DNA of 64,000 nt from Plantimonas leprariae (GTDB lineage: Bacteria; Pseudomonadota; Alphaproteobacteria; Rhizobiales; Rhizobiaceae): assembly GCF_008802405.1 (NCBI RefSeq), contig NZ_VZDO01000013.1:99005-163004 (forward strand), in the 5' to 3' direction. Below the pieces are notes generated by a model. The model was given only the letters and a program-made list of their open reading frames with translations. It ran no database searches and was not told the DNA's origin. The translations under genes were made by a program, and so were the position numbers. The stretch's first letter is position 1. Each line of letters opens with the position of its first letter. Positions 8,096-16,906 of the stretch are shown here, one piece after another.

Positions 8096-9811
8096 CTACG
8101 ACGCGTCGTCGGGATCGAGGTCGGCGGCGAGTTGCAGCAGGCGTTTGGCGTCCATCGAACCCACGATCGCGAAGGCGAGATCGCCTTCTTCCCAGTAGGC
8201 CACGCTGTCGGCCTGGCGCCGATCCAGGCTCGGTTTCGTGCCGCCGGGCGTGTCCGCCTTCATCCCGAAGACCGAGAACCGCTCGCCCTTCGTCGTTTCG
8301 GCGGAAACCTGAACGCTCGGGCCGGCGTCGGAGGGATACACCTGCACGTCCAGCACTTTCCAATCCGCCGGCAGCCCCGGCATCGCGACGCCGGTCGCCT
8401 TCTCCAGTTCCGCGCGGTCGTAGTCCGTCACCTCGGGCTGGGAGATCATGTCCGCCCGGATCAGCGTGGCGCGGTGCGACATCACCGCGTCGTCGATGAA
8501 ATCGGACGCGTTGGCGGGAGTGGCCAGCGGGCCGGCGATGTCGTGCGCGAGCCAGCCCGTGCCGAGCGCAAGCACGATCGCGGCCACCCGCTGCATGCGT
8601 CGCCATGCCGGAACGGCGCGGGACGGCGCCGCCCGGTGCCGACGCGCGTCGTCGAGATGTTCGGCGATCGCGGTGGCGGCCCGCTCGGATGCCGGCAGAC
8701 CACTCCGCTCGAAGGTCGTGTCGAAACCCCGCTGTTGAACCTCGACGAACTCCGGATGGGTCGCACGAGCCTCGTCGACCGCGGCGACGAGCGCCAGCGT
8801 CGAGCGAACCACCGGGCCGAACCGCCAATGGGCGTAGTTCTCGTCGGCTTCCCACGCGACCGCGTGCGGGTCGAGGAATAGGCATGGCCTCGGGGTGCGC
8901 AGGAACTCGTAGATCTGGCTCGAGACGTCGCCGACATAGACGTCGGCGAGCATCGTGTACGTCATGTCGATGGAGCGGTCGCTGCCGGGATCGAGATGGA
9001 TGTGCGGGTTCCGGGCGAATTCCTCGGTCATCGCGGCCCACTGCCGGCGTTTCCGCCGGCCGTCCAGCATCCGCACGTGCGGGGCGACGACGAGGTCGTA
9101 ACGGTCCTGCTCGGCAAAGGCCCGTAGAAGCGGCAAACCGAACTCCTGCCAGGAGCCGAGCCGGGTGAAGTGCGGGTTGTAGAGCACGATCGGCCTGGTC
9201 CCGTCGAACGGCGACCAGTCGGGATCGCGGACGGCGTCGGCGGCCTCGAACTTCGGATAGCCGACGATGGCGCAGTTCTCGGGGCGGATCAGCCCGTGGC
9301 GCAGCAGCCGCTCGTGGTGTTTCCGGCCGGCCATCAACGCTATGTCGAACCGGGCGATGCGCGGATCGAAGCCGGCGGCACGGTCGCCGGCGCCATGATC
9401 GAGATGGATGTAGCGGGGGCTGGGTGCGCCGATGCGCTTCAGAACGAGCGAGGTCCGCTCCGGCACGGCGATGGCATCGAACCGATCGAGATGCCGGGCG
9501 AGAAGGCCGAGGCTCAGCACCTTCGGCGGAACCGCCGCTCCGGTCATCTGCCGGATCGCATAGGCGAGCATCGGCGCGGCGACGGAGAAGACGATCGGCG
9601 CGCCGCCCAACCGCTCGACGGCGCGCTTCGCGTACTCGATGTGCTCGGGACTGGGCGAAAGGACGTGAACCTCGAAACCGGAGCGGCGGGCGAGCGCCGC
9701 GGCGGTCGCGATCCCGTGCAGGAGCTGGTGCCGCTGAGCGTTGAAGAAGAAACAGACCCGCATCGGCCGCGATTGATCGTCGGCCGGCGTCCGCGGTGCG
9801 TTCTCGTCCAT
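8096..9811 (-). CDS. CDP-glycerol glycerophosphotransferase-like domain fused to anti-sigma factor C-terminal half
   Basis: About 571 residues from the ATG at 9811, after GGGGTGA; an upstream in-frame start at 9859 would add 16 residues. Numbered from 9859, residues 33-400 resemble the CDP-glycerol:poly(glycerophosphate) transferase group: MRVCFFFNAQRHQLL, IHLDHGAG, VLYNPHF, VAPH and YVGDVSSQIYEFL. Residues about 424-442 form one membrane helix. The rest (SDFIDDAVMSHRATL, PEVTDYDRAELEKATGV, LPADWKVLDVQVYPSDAGPS, VAYWEEGDLAFAIVG) matches the extracytoplasmic half of membrane anti-sigma factors. The usual N-terminal sigma-binding domain is absent and replaced by the transferase. No frameshift is evident. 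No ECF sigma gene is in the window, although the neighbouring peroxidase/b561 pair often accompanies such regulators, as I recall. Confidence 0.75.
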   Translation of the reverse strand: MDENAPRTPADDQSRPMRVCFFFNAQRHQLLHGIATAAALARRSGFEVHVLSPSPEHIEYAKRAVERLGGAPIVFSVAAPMLAYAIRQMTGAAVPPKVLSLGLLARHLDRFDAIAVPERTSLVLKRIGAPSPRYIHLDHGAGDRAAGFDPRIARFDIALMAGRKHHERLLRHGLIRPENCAIVGYPKFEAADAVRDPDWSPFDGTRPIVLYNPHFTRLGSWQEFGLPLLRAFAEQDRYDLVVAPHVRMLDGRRKRRQWAAMTEEFARNPHIHLDPGSDRSIDMTYTMLADVYVGDVSSQIYEFLRTPRPCLFLDPHAVAWEADENYAHWRFGPVVRSTLALVAAVDEARATHPEFVEVQQRGFDTTFERSGLPASERAATAIAEHLDDARRHRAAPSRAVPAWRRMQRVAAIVLALGTGWLAHDIAGPLATPANASDFIDDAVMSHRATLIRADMISQPEVTDYDRAELEKATGVAMPGLPADWKVLDVQVYPSDAGPSVQVSAETTKGERFSVFGMKADTPGGTKPSLDRRQADSVAYWEEGDLAFAIVGSMDAKRLLQLAADLDPDDAS

Positions 9812-9958
9812 GCTCGTCACCCCAGCGCCGCTCGCCTGAAGGCGGTTGATCCTTCGCAAGCGAGCCGATGAACTCCGATGCGGAGCGAATACGCCGCGGC
9901 GCGCGGCTTGGCCACCCTGGCCGCTTTCGTGGCCGGCTCGACCGTCACTGTCGGAGGA

Positions 9959-9978
9959 CGCCGCGGTTCGACGCGGCG
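9959..9978 (-). terminator. Stem-loop downstream of MBL-fold gene
   Basis: Inverted repeat CGCCGCG with a six-base loop, 5 bases past the stop of the minus-strand MBL gene. There is no U-run, so it is only a possible terminator or 3' stabiliser. Confidence 0.35.
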
Positions 9979-9982
9979 AATG

Positions 9983-10825
9983 TCAGACCCGCATGATGCG
10001 GAAGCCGTCGACCGTCGCGTGCAGGGTGAAATGCCGCCAGTGCTCGGTGTCGTGCAGGATGATCAGTCGGGTGAGGTCGCCCGCGATCGCGTCGTTGATG
10101 CGGTCGATGGTCTTCAGTTGATCCCAGACGCTGCCGATCGCGTTGTTGAGCGGCGCGTAGACGCCGTCGTGGTTGTGGCCGAGGATGTTCGTCGAGGAAT
10201 AGACGCAGTCGCCGGAAACGACCGTCGGGCCGCGCGCCGTCTCGATCACCACGAACTGCTGCCCGATCGTATGCCCCTCGCCGAGCCGGAGGTGGATGCC
10301 CGGCAGGACGTCGTTCCGGTCGCCGTCGACCAGCGTCAGGCGGTGCTCGACCGAGGCGTCGAAGGCAGCGCGCAGGTCGTCGGGATTGATGATGGCGGTG
10401 AGGTAGCCGAAGCGCGCCGGCAGCGCCATCGCCTCGTGCCAGGACAGGAGCTCGCGCTTCTGGATGAACAGCTTCGCCCGGCGAAACTCGCCGATCGAGC
10501 CCATGTGGTCGAAGTGGGCGTGGCTGAGGAGGATGTGCGTCACGTCGTCCGGCGCGACGCCGAGCTCGGCCAGCATGCGGAGCGGCGAAATCCATTCGGG
10601 GATGCCGAACCGCTCGCTCATGCCGGCGCCGCTGCCCTCGTTCATGAAGCCGGTGTCGACCAGCACCACGTCGTCGCCGCGCCGGGCGAGCACGAAGGAG
10701 AAGGGCACGTCGACGACGCCCTTGCCGTAGGCCCCGTTGACGAGATCGACCACCGGCTGGTCGCGCGAGCGCGCATATTCGATGACGAAGACGTCCCAGG
10801 CGGGGGAGGGGGTGGGATCGGCCAT
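9983..10825 (-). CDS. MBL-fold metallo-hydrolase (lactonase-like)
   Basis: 280-residue metallo-beta-lactamase-fold hydrolase with the two-metal motif SHAHFDHMG (near residues 99-107), a later EGHTIGQ histidine, SGDCVY aspartate and LHDTEHW histidine. This is the HxHxDH-H-D-H pattern of the N-acyl homoserine lactonase group. It has no signal peptide. The start is only 10 bases after the stop of the sugar permease on the same strand, so it is the fourth gene of the ribose-type importer operon. That context favours hydrolysis of a sugar lactone over quorum quenching, but both remain possible. Confidence 0.85.
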   Translation of the reverse strand: MADPTPSPAWDVFVIEYARSRDQPVVDLVNGAYGKGVVDVPFSFVLARRGDDVVLVDTGFMNEGSGAGMSERFGIPEWISPLRMLAELGVAPDDVTHILLSHAHFDHMGSIGEFRRAKLFIQKRELLSWHEAMALPARFGYLTAIINPDDLRAAFDASVEHRLTLVDGDRNDVLPGIHLRLGEGHTIGQQFVVIETARGPTVVSGDCVYSSTNILGHNHDGVYAPLNNAIGSVWDQLKTIDRINDAIAGDLTRLIILHDTEHWRHFTLHATVDGFRIMRV

Positions 10826-10835
10826 TCGAGTGTCC

Positions 10836-11831
10836 TTAGCGTTCGGCGATCACGCGGCCGAGGCTCGACAGCCCGACCGCCAGGATCAGGATCGCGCCCT
10901 GGAGGATGTACTGCGAGAAGGTCGGGGCGCCGAAGATGTTGAGACCATTGAAGCAGACGGCGATGATCAGCGCACCGACGAAGGTGCCGAACACGTGGAA
11001 CTCGCCGTCGCGCAGGGTCGCCGATCCGAGGAACACCGCGGCGAAAGCGGTGAGGAGGTAGCCGTCCGCCGCGCTCGGCGTGCCGCTGCCGAGCCGGGAG
11101 GCGAGGAGGACGCCGGTCAGCGCCGCGCAGACGCCCGAGACGACGAAACCAAGCGTCTTCACGCGGTCGACGTCGATGCCGGAGAGGAAGGCGGCGGTGG
11201 GATTGCCGCCGACGGCCTGGATCTCCTGGCCGACGCGCGAGCGCTCCACGACGAGCCAGAGGAAGCCGAGCACCAGCGCCATGATGACGATGTTGTTCGG
11301 CACCCCCCAGAGCCAGCGGCCGAGCGAGACCTGCAGGAAGGCTTCCGGCACGCCGGACACGATCGGCATGCCGGCGGAATAGGCGAAGGCGAGGCCGGTC
11401 AGGATCGTGCCGACGCCGAGCGTCGCGATCACCGAGTTCACCTTCATCTTGGTGACGATGAAGCCGTTGACGAGGCCGATCAGCGCACCGAGCAGGCAGA
11501 CGGCGAGGATCGCCAGCGGCACCGGCAGGCCGAACCGCACCACGAGGCCGACGACGAGGATGCCGTGCAGGCTCGCGGCGAAACCGATCGACAGGTCGAG
11601 CTCGCCGACGATCACCGCGACGGTCAGCCCGCCCGCGATGATCATGGAGAGCGAGGCCTGGTTCAGGACGTTGGTGAAATTGTTCAGCGTCGGAAACGCG
11701 CGGGGCGACAGGAACGAGAAGGCCAGCACCATCGCGAGAAGGCCGATGATCGTGCCGTAGCGCGCCAGAAAGGCGAGGATCGCCTTGTTGCGATCCATGC
11801 CGGAGATCGGACGCAGCGTCGCGTCGCTCAT
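10836..11831 (-). CDS. Ribose-type sugar ABC transporter permease
   Basis: 331-residue inner-membrane permease of the RbsC/AraH family. The family segment GGLTVAVIVGELDLSIGF near residues 65-82 is clear, as is GGNPTAAFLSGIDVDRVK. About eight to ten hydrophobic segments are visible. The start ATG overlaps the stop of the ATPase gene (ATGA). In this family one permease forms a homodimer, so a single gene is expected. Confidence 0.93.
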   Translation of the reverse strand: MSDATLRPISGMDRNKAILAFLARYGTIIGLLAMVLAFSFLSPRAFPTLNNFTNVLNQASLSMIIAGGLTVAVIVGELDLSIGFAASLHGILVVGLVVRFGLPVPLAILAVCLLGALIGLVNGFIVTKMKVNSVIATLGVGTILTGLAFAYSAGMPIVSGVPEAFLQVSLGRWLWGVPNNIVIMALVLGFLWLVVERSRVGQEIQAVGGNPTAAFLSGIDVDRVKTLGFVVSGVCAALTGVLLASRLGSGTPSAADGYLLTAFAAVFLGSATLRDGEFHVFGTFVGALIIAVCFNGLNIFGAPTFSQYILQGAILILAVGLSSLGRVIAER

Positions 11832-13420
11832 GCCGCTTCTCCTCGGGCCTCGGGCGCCGCCTCGCCGGTTCGGTAGCTCGCCGCGATGATGGCGGCGCGC
11901 GAGATCGCCTCGCCTTCGAGTTCGGCGATGATCGTCCCCTCGTTCATCACCAGGACGCGGTCGCAGAGTTCCGGCAGTTCGTCCGGCTCCGACGAGATCA
12001 CCAGCACCGCCAGCCCTTCGGCGGCGAGGCCGCGGACGAGGCGATGGATCTCGCCGCGCGCGCCGATGTCGACGCCGCGCGTCGGCTCGTCGAGGATGAG
12101 GACGTCGCGGCGCTTCTGCAGCCAGCGGCCGATCAGCACCTTCTGCTGGTTGCCGCCGCTGAGGCGCCCGACCGGCTGGTTCGGCCCTTGCATCTTCACG
12201 GACAGCCGCTCGGCGGTATCCGCGGCGCGCCGGCGTTGCCGCTTGAGGTCGACGAGCGGCAGCGCGGGGCCGCGCACCAGTCCGGCGAGGTCGCCGAGGC
12301 CGAGGTTGAAGGCGACCGATTTGCCGAGCACCAGTCCCTCGGCTCGGCGCTCCTCCGGCACGAAGCCGATTCCGGCCCGGACGGCGTCCGCGGGCGAGCG
12401 CGGCGCGAACGGGCGGCCGCCGAGCAGCATCCGGCCGGCGCGGGCACGGTCCGCGCCGAAGACGAGACGCGCCAGTTCGCTGCGCCCGGCGCCGACGAGG
12501 CCGCCGAGACCCAGCACCTCGCCGCGGTGGAGAGCGAAGCTCGCGGACCGGACGCGCGGCAGGCGCTCCAGCCCCGCCGCCGACAGGACGACTTCCCCGC
12601 GCTTCGCGCGCGTCGGCGGCCGCGCGACCTCCGTCACGGCGTGGCCGACGATCGCCTCGATCAGCGCTGGTTTCGTCAGAGCCCGGCCTTCGAGGACCGC
12701 GACGCTCCGGCCGTCCCGGAACGTCGTCACGCGGCGGCAGAGGCTCATGATCTCGTCGAGGCGATGCGACACGTAGAGAACGGCGACGCCGGAAGCGGCG
12801 AGGCTCCGGACGATGCCGAAGAGTTTCTCGGCCTCCGCCGCGGACAAGGATGCCGTCGGCTCGTCCATCACGATCAGCCGGGCGTCGCGCACCAGCGCCC
12901 GGCAGATCGAGACGAGCCACTGGTCGGCGGTGGAAAGGCGCCGCACGTCCGAGCGCAGCGGCACCGTCAGGCCGACGCGGTGCGCGAGCGGCGCGACGGT
13001 CCGCTCCACCGCGCGCCAGTCGACGATGCCGAAGCGCGCCGGCTTCGGCGCGCCGAGCATGACGTTCTCCATGACCGTCATGTCGGGAACGAGGGCGAGT
13101 TCCTGATGGATGAAGCCGAGGCCGAGCTTGGCCGCCCGGTTCGGATGGTCGAGCCTGACGGGCTCGCCGTCGATGCGCACCTCGCCGGCGTCGGGGCGCA
13201 CGAGGCCGGCCAGCACCTTGATGAGGGTGGACTTGCCGGCGCCGTTCGCGCCGACGAGGCCGTGCACCTCGCCCGCCTCGATCGTCAGCGAGGCGTCGAC
13301 GAGGGCGCGGGCGCCGCCGAAGGACTTGGCGATGCCTCCGGCTTCGAGAAGGCGGCGCGGCGCGCCGGCCGGACCATCGGTCACGACCGGCATTCTGCGC
13401 TCCTGCACCTCACCGGACAT
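11828..13420 (-). CDS. Sugar ABC transporter ATP-binding protein (RbsA/MglA type)
   Basis: 530-residue double ATPase. The first domain has Walker A GANGAGKST near residues 56-64 and VMDEPTASLS as Walker B. The second has the degenerate P-loop GGLVGAGRSE, with signature LSGGNQQKV and Walker B LILDEPTRGVD, as usual for this family. It lies two bases after the binding-protein stop and overlaps the permease start, completing a binding protein-ATPase-permease operon. The start could also be the internal Met at residue 10. Confidence 0.93.
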   Translation of the reverse strand: MSGEVQERRMPVVTDGPAGAPRRLLEAGGIAKSFGGARALVDASLTIEAGEVHGLVGANGAGKSTLIKVLAGLVRPDAGEVRIDGEPVRLDHPNRAAKLGLGFIHQELALVPDMTVMENVMLGAPKPARFGIVDWRAVERTVAPLAHRVGLTVPLRSDVRRLSTADQWLVSICRALVRDARLIVMDEPTASLSAAEAEKLFGIVRSLAASGVAVLYVSHRLDEIMSLCRRVTTFRDGRSVAVLEGRALTKPALIEAIVGHAVTEVARPPTRAKRGEVVLSAAGLERLPRVRSASFALHRGEVLGLGGLVGAGRSELARLVFGADRARAGRMLLGGRPFAPRSPADAVRAGIGFVPEERRAEGLVLGKSVAFNLGLGDLAGLVRGPALPLVDLKRQRRRAADTAERLSVKMQGPNQPVGRLSGGNQQKVLIGRWLQKRRDVLILDEPTRGVDIGARGEIHRLVRGLAAEGLAVLVISSEPDELPELCDRVLVMNEGTIIAELEGEAISRAAIIAASYRTGEAAPEARGEAA

Positions 13421-13422
13421 GG

Positions 13423-14361
13423 CTACTGGACGGCTTCCGGATGGTCTTTGAGGAACTGCTCGACATTGTCATGCGTCACGAGCACGGCGGGAACCTCCGC
13501 CGCCTTCGGCTGCCAGTTGCCGCCGGCGTCGGCGACGTCCTTCAGCATCTTCACCATGTTGTAGCCTTCGGTGAAGCTGTCCTGCCAGGCGGTCGCATCC
13601 ATGTGGCCGTTCCTGATGTTCTCCAGCGCCTGCGCGTTGCCGTTCACGCCGTAGACCTTGACGTCGTCCCGCCCTTGCGAGCGGAGCGAGCCGATCGCGC
13701 CGATCGCCGGGTCGTCCCAGCAGCCCCATATCGCCAGGCTGCCGTCGCCGACCGGGTGCGAGGCGAGCCAGGCGTTGGCGTACTGGCCGCCGTCCTCGAA
13801 GTAGCCGGGAATCCGCACCTCGTTCTTCGTCACCGTGATCTCTGGATGCTTGGCGACGATCTCGTCCAGCGCCACCTCGCGGTTGCGGCAGACCTCGCCC
13901 GTTCGGTAGGTGAGGGCGAGCAGGCTGCCCTTGCCGCCCATGTCGGCGATCATCTTCTCGATCACCGGAACCGCCATCGGGCCGCCCGAGCCGTTGGTGG
14001 CCGCGACCGAGCTGCCGAGCCCGCCGCCCCAGGTGACGACGGGGATGTCCTTCGCCTTGGCGGCTTCGAGCCCCGCGCCGATCGACGAGAACGGAAACAC
14101 CATGTCGACGATGGCGTGCGCATCGCGCTGGGCGAAGTTCTGGATGGCGGCATTGGCCTGATCGGCGCTGCCGGCCGCATCGATGACGGAGACCTGCCAG
14201 CCGAGTTCCGCCGCGGCCTTCTCCGCGCCCTTGATGTATCGGGCGTTGTTGGCCTCGTTGGCCGAGATCGACACGATGCCGACGAGCGGTTTCTCCTGCG
14301 CCTGAACCGCGCCGGCGGCAAGCAGCGCCGTGCCGAGAGCGCAACCGAGCAGCCTATTCAT
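13423..14361 (-). CDS. Sugar ABC transporter substrate-binding protein
   Basis: 312-residue periplasmic binding protein of the ribose/galactose family. A Sec signal peptide ends near AVQAQE (residues 1-23). The mature protein starts with VGIVSISANEANNARYIKGAEKAAAELGW, typical of Peripla_BP_4 proteins. It is the first gene of the operon and diverges from a LacI regulator 165 bases away. Substrate cannot be read from the sequence; the fucose-dehydrogenase-like reductase nearby suggests an aldose. Confidence 0.92.
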   Translation of the reverse strand: MNRLLGCALGTALLAAGAVQAQEKPLVGIVSISANEANNARYIKGAEKAAAELGWQVSVIDAAGSADQANAAIQNFAQRDAHAIVDMVFPFSSIGAGLEAAKAKDIPVVTWGGGLGSSVAATNGSGGPMAVPVIEKMIADMGGKGSLLALTYRTGEVCRNREVALDEIVAKHPEITVTKNEVRIPGYFEDGGQYANAWLASHPVGDGSLAIWGCWDDPAIGAIGSLRSQGRDDVKVYGVNGNAQALENIRNGHMDATAWQDSFTEGYNMVKMLKDVADAGGNWQPKAAEVPAVLVTHDNVEQFLKDHPEAVQ

Positions 14362-14403
14362 CCCGAACCCTCCCGAAACCCGCTCGCTTCCTCCAGCGAA
14401 CAC

Positions 14404-14516
14404 GGCTAACCGTTTCGCCAACATCGAACGGAACGTTTGCGAAAGCAAGCACGAAAGCGCTACGCTGCCGGCTCGTTTGGGGGTGTTCTGTCGGATGCGG
14501 TCGGCTAATCGGTTCG
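14404..14516. promoter_or_regulatory. Paired GGCTAAyCGkTTCG repeats, candidate LacI operators
   Basis: The divergent spacer holds two 14-base direct repeats differing at two positions: 14404-14417 (GGCTAACCGTTTCG) and 14503-14516 (GGCTAATCGGTTCG). One sits near each gene start and each has a central CG, as LacI-family operators do. They flank the likely promoters. Binding by the adjacent regulator is inferred. Confidence 0.4.
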
Positions 14517-14526
14517 GTGCGAACCC

Positions 14527-15579
14527 ATGACAACCATTCGGGACGTCGCAAAGGCGGCCGGCGTGTCGACCGCCACCGTGTCGGCGGTGGTCAACAGTTC
14601 GGCTTTCGTCAGCGACGAATTGCGCGCCCGCGTCGTCGCGGCGATCGAAGCGCTCGAATACGCGCCTTCGTCCGCGGCGCAGAGCTTGAAGCGCGGCCGC
14701 AGCCAGCTGATCGCGATGGTGGTCGCCGATCTCGCCAACCCCTTCTTCCACCGCATCGTCTGCGTGGCGGAGGCGGCCGTCGCCGCCTGGGGCTTCTCGC
14801 TCGTCGTCTTCAACAGCGACGAGAAGCCGGACGCCGAGCGGCGCATCATCGAGCGCGTGCACGCGCTCGGCTGCGACGGCATGATCCTGGTGCCGGTCGG
14901 GGAGCCGAGCCAGTACCGGCGGCGGCGGAACGACGCCAAGCGGATGCCGACGCTGCTGTTCGGGCGGATCGTCAGCGACGACACGTTCGACACGGTGACG
15001 ATCGACAATCTCGCCGCGGGCCGCGAGGTCACGAACTATCTGCTCGACCTCGGCCACCGCCGGATCGGCTCGATCACCGGGCCGCTCCACCTGACGACCG
15101 CGCGGGAACGGCTGGAAGGTATGCGGCAGGCTCTCGGCGCGCGCCGGCTTTCCCTCGATCCCGCCCGGCTGCGCTCGGGCGAGTTCCGCGAGGACGCCGC
15201 CTATTCCGCGGCCCTGCAACTTCTCGGCGCGCCGGATCGGCCGAGCGGCCTCTACGTCGCCAACGGACTGATGGCGCTCGGCGTCATGCGGGCGCTGGCG
15301 GATCTCGGTCTCAGATGTCCGACCGACATCTCGATCGTCTCGACCGACACGATTCCCGGCATCGGGGGCCTGCGTCCGCGGCTGACGCGGACCGAGCACC
15401 CGGCGGCCGAGATGACGAACGAGGCCGTGCGGCTCTTGGTCGACCGGATCACGCGCAACAAGTCGGCCCCGCCGCGCAACGTCATCTTCCAGCCCGCCCT
15501 GATGGTCGGCGACAGCTGCGCGCCGTTCGAAGCCGGGACGCCGGAACGGTCGGGAGCGCCGCTGAAGGAGGCAGGCTAG
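14527..15579 (+). CDS. LacI family transcriptional regulator
   Basis: 350-residue repressor. The N-terminal helix-turn-helix is TTIRDVAKAAGVSTATVSAVVN with the hinge AAQSLKRGRSQLIA near residues 47-60. The ligand domain is of the periplasmic-binding-protein type. It is divergent from the ribose-type importer and probably represses it in the absence of the sugar. Its stop overlaps by three bases the stop of the convergent monooxygenase gene. Confidence 0.93.
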   Translation: MTTIRDVAKAAGVSTATVSAVVNSSAFVSDELRARVVAAIEALEYAPSSAAQSLKRGRSQLIAMVVADLANPFFHRIVCVAEAAVAAWGFSLVVFNSDEKPDAERRIIERVHALGCDGMILVPVGEPSQYRRRRNDAKRMPTLLFGRIVSDDTFDTVTIDNLAAGREVTNYLLDLGHRRIGSITGPLHLTTARERLEGMRQALGARRLSLDPARLRSGEFREDAAYSAALQLLGAPDRPSGLYVANGLMALGVMRALADLGLRCPTDISIVSTDTIPGIGGLRPRLTRTEHPAAEMTNEAVRLLVDRITRNKSAPPRNVIFQPALMVGDSCAPFEAGTPERSGAPLKEAG

Positions 15580-16625
15580 CCGCGAGCCGGGAGCTGCCGG
15601 TCGGTTTCGCGCCGCCAGCCGAGTGCGGGCGCGACGTGTTTCAGGACGGCGTCGATGACATGGGCGTTGTAGGCGACGCCGAGCTGGTTCGGCACCGTCA
15701 ACAGCAGCGTGTCGGCTTCCCTGATCGCCTCGTCGGCCTTGAGCTGCTCCACCAGCCGGTCGGGCTCGGCGGCGTAGGAGCGGCCGAACACGGCGCGCAT
15801 GTTGTCGATGATCCCGATCTGGTCGCCGCCGTCGCCGCCGCCGAAATAGGCCCGGTCCTCGTCGTTCACGAGCGCGAAGATCGAGCGCGACACCGACACG
15901 CGCGGCTCCCTCGCGTGGCCGGCCTCCCGCCACGCGTCGCGATAGGCGCGGATCTGCTTCGCCTGCTGGACATGGAACGGCTCGCCGCTTTCGTCGGCCT
16001 TCAAGGTCGAGCTCTGCAGGTTCATGCCCGCTTTCGCCGCCCAGACCGCGGTGGCGTTCGAGGCCGAGCCCCACCAGATGCGGTCCCGAAGTCCCTCCGA
16101 GTGCGGCTCGATGCGAAGCAGGCCCGGCGGGTTCGGGAACATCGGGCGCGGGTTCGGCTCCGCGAAGCCCTCGCCCTTGAGGACGTCGAGGAACACCTCG
16201 GCGTGACGGCGGCCCATGTCGGCGTCGGACTCTCCCTCGGCCGGCGCGTAGCCGAAATAGCGCCAGCCCTCGATCACCTGCTCAGGGGAGCCGCGGCTGA
16301 TGCCGAGCTGCAGCCGCCCGCCCGAGATGAGGTCGGCCGCGCCCGCATCCTCGGCCATGTAGAGCGGGTTCTCGTAGCGCATGTCGATGACGCCGGTGCC
16401 GATCTCGATCCGGTCCGTCTTCGCGCCGACCGCGGCCAGCAGCGGAAACGGCGAGGCGAGCTGCTGGGCGAAATGGTGGACGCGGAAGTAGGCGCCGTCC
16501 GCCCCGAGCTCCTCGGCCGCGACGGCGAGATCGATCGATTGGAGCAGTACGTCCGCCGCCGAGCGGGTGCCCGAGCGCCGCGAGGGCGACCAATGCCCGA
16601 ACGACAGGAAGCCGATCTTCTTCAT
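15576..16625 (-). CDS. LLM class flavin-dependent oxidoreductase
   Basis: 349-residue bacterial-luciferase-like TIM-barrel enzyme using reduced flavin. Family segments are DGAYFRVHHF near residue 43 and DLISGGRLQLGISRGSPEQ near residues 97-115. The ATG at 16625 was chosen because MKKIGFLSFGHW begins the first barrel strand. It converges on lacI, ends inside that gene's stop, and diverges from the aldo/keto reductase across 281 bases. Substrate unknown. Confidence 0.88.
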   Translation of the reverse strand: MKKIGFLSFGHWSPSRRSGTRSAADVLLQSIDLAVAAEELGADGAYFRVHHFAQQLASPFPLLAAVGAKTDRIEIGTGVIDMRYENPLYMAEDAGAADLISGGRLQLGISRGSPEQVIEGWRYFGYAPAEGESDADMGRRHAEVFLDVLKGEGFAEPNPRPMFPNPPGLLRIEPHSEGLRDRIWWGSASNATAVWAAKAGMNLQSSTLKADESGEPFHVQQAKQIRAYRDAWREAGHAREPRVSVSRSIFALVNDEDRAYFGGGDGGDQIGIIDNMRAVFGRSYAAEPDRLVEQLKADEAIREADTLLLTVPNQLGVAYNAHVIDAVLKHVAPALGWRRETDRQLPARG

Positions 16626-16786
16626 GGAGCATCTCCCGTTCGGAACTCGTCCGCTTGCCTGGCCCGGAGATACGACGTCGAGCCCTTCCGCATAACATCG
16701 GCCGGCGGCGAATGAGCGTTCGAATTTCCTGAACGACGCCCGTTCGCTCGGGCCCGATCCTCTCGCACCCCTGCCGCCGTTCGGCG

Positions 16787-16802
16787 GTGCCGGAACCGGC
16801 AC
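16787..16802. promoter_or_regulatory. 16-bp inverted repeat in divergent spacer
   Basis: GTGCCGG and its complement CCGGCAC separated by two bases, between the divergent monooxygenase and aldo/keto reductase genes. It could be an operator. The spacer (16626-16906) otherwise shows no clear coding sequence. Confidence 0.3.
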
Positions 16803-16906
16803 TTCTCCGTCCGGCGAGGCTGACGTTCGTTTCCGGCGCCCTATCACTTCACCGGGGCCGGCACGCCTCGCTCCGCCTCAGAGCCACGTTTCCACAGGAC
16901 GACCCG

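Noticed and set aside
8096..9811. Fusion as a sequencing frameshift joining two genes
   Set aside because: The frame is continuous, residue patterns on both sides are intact, and the linker is a plausible membrane-anchor linker. A frameshift would more likely create stops than a clean join. It still deserves checking in relatives.
9983..10825. Firm naming of the MBL protein as a quorum-quenching AHL lactonase
   Set aside because: The metal motif is shared by many MBL hydrolases, and operon context points to sugar metabolism.
14362..16074. Extension of the binding-protein frame through lacI and the monooxygenase region
   Set aside because: High GC keeps antisense frames open. A signal peptide at the ATG at 14361 marks the true start.
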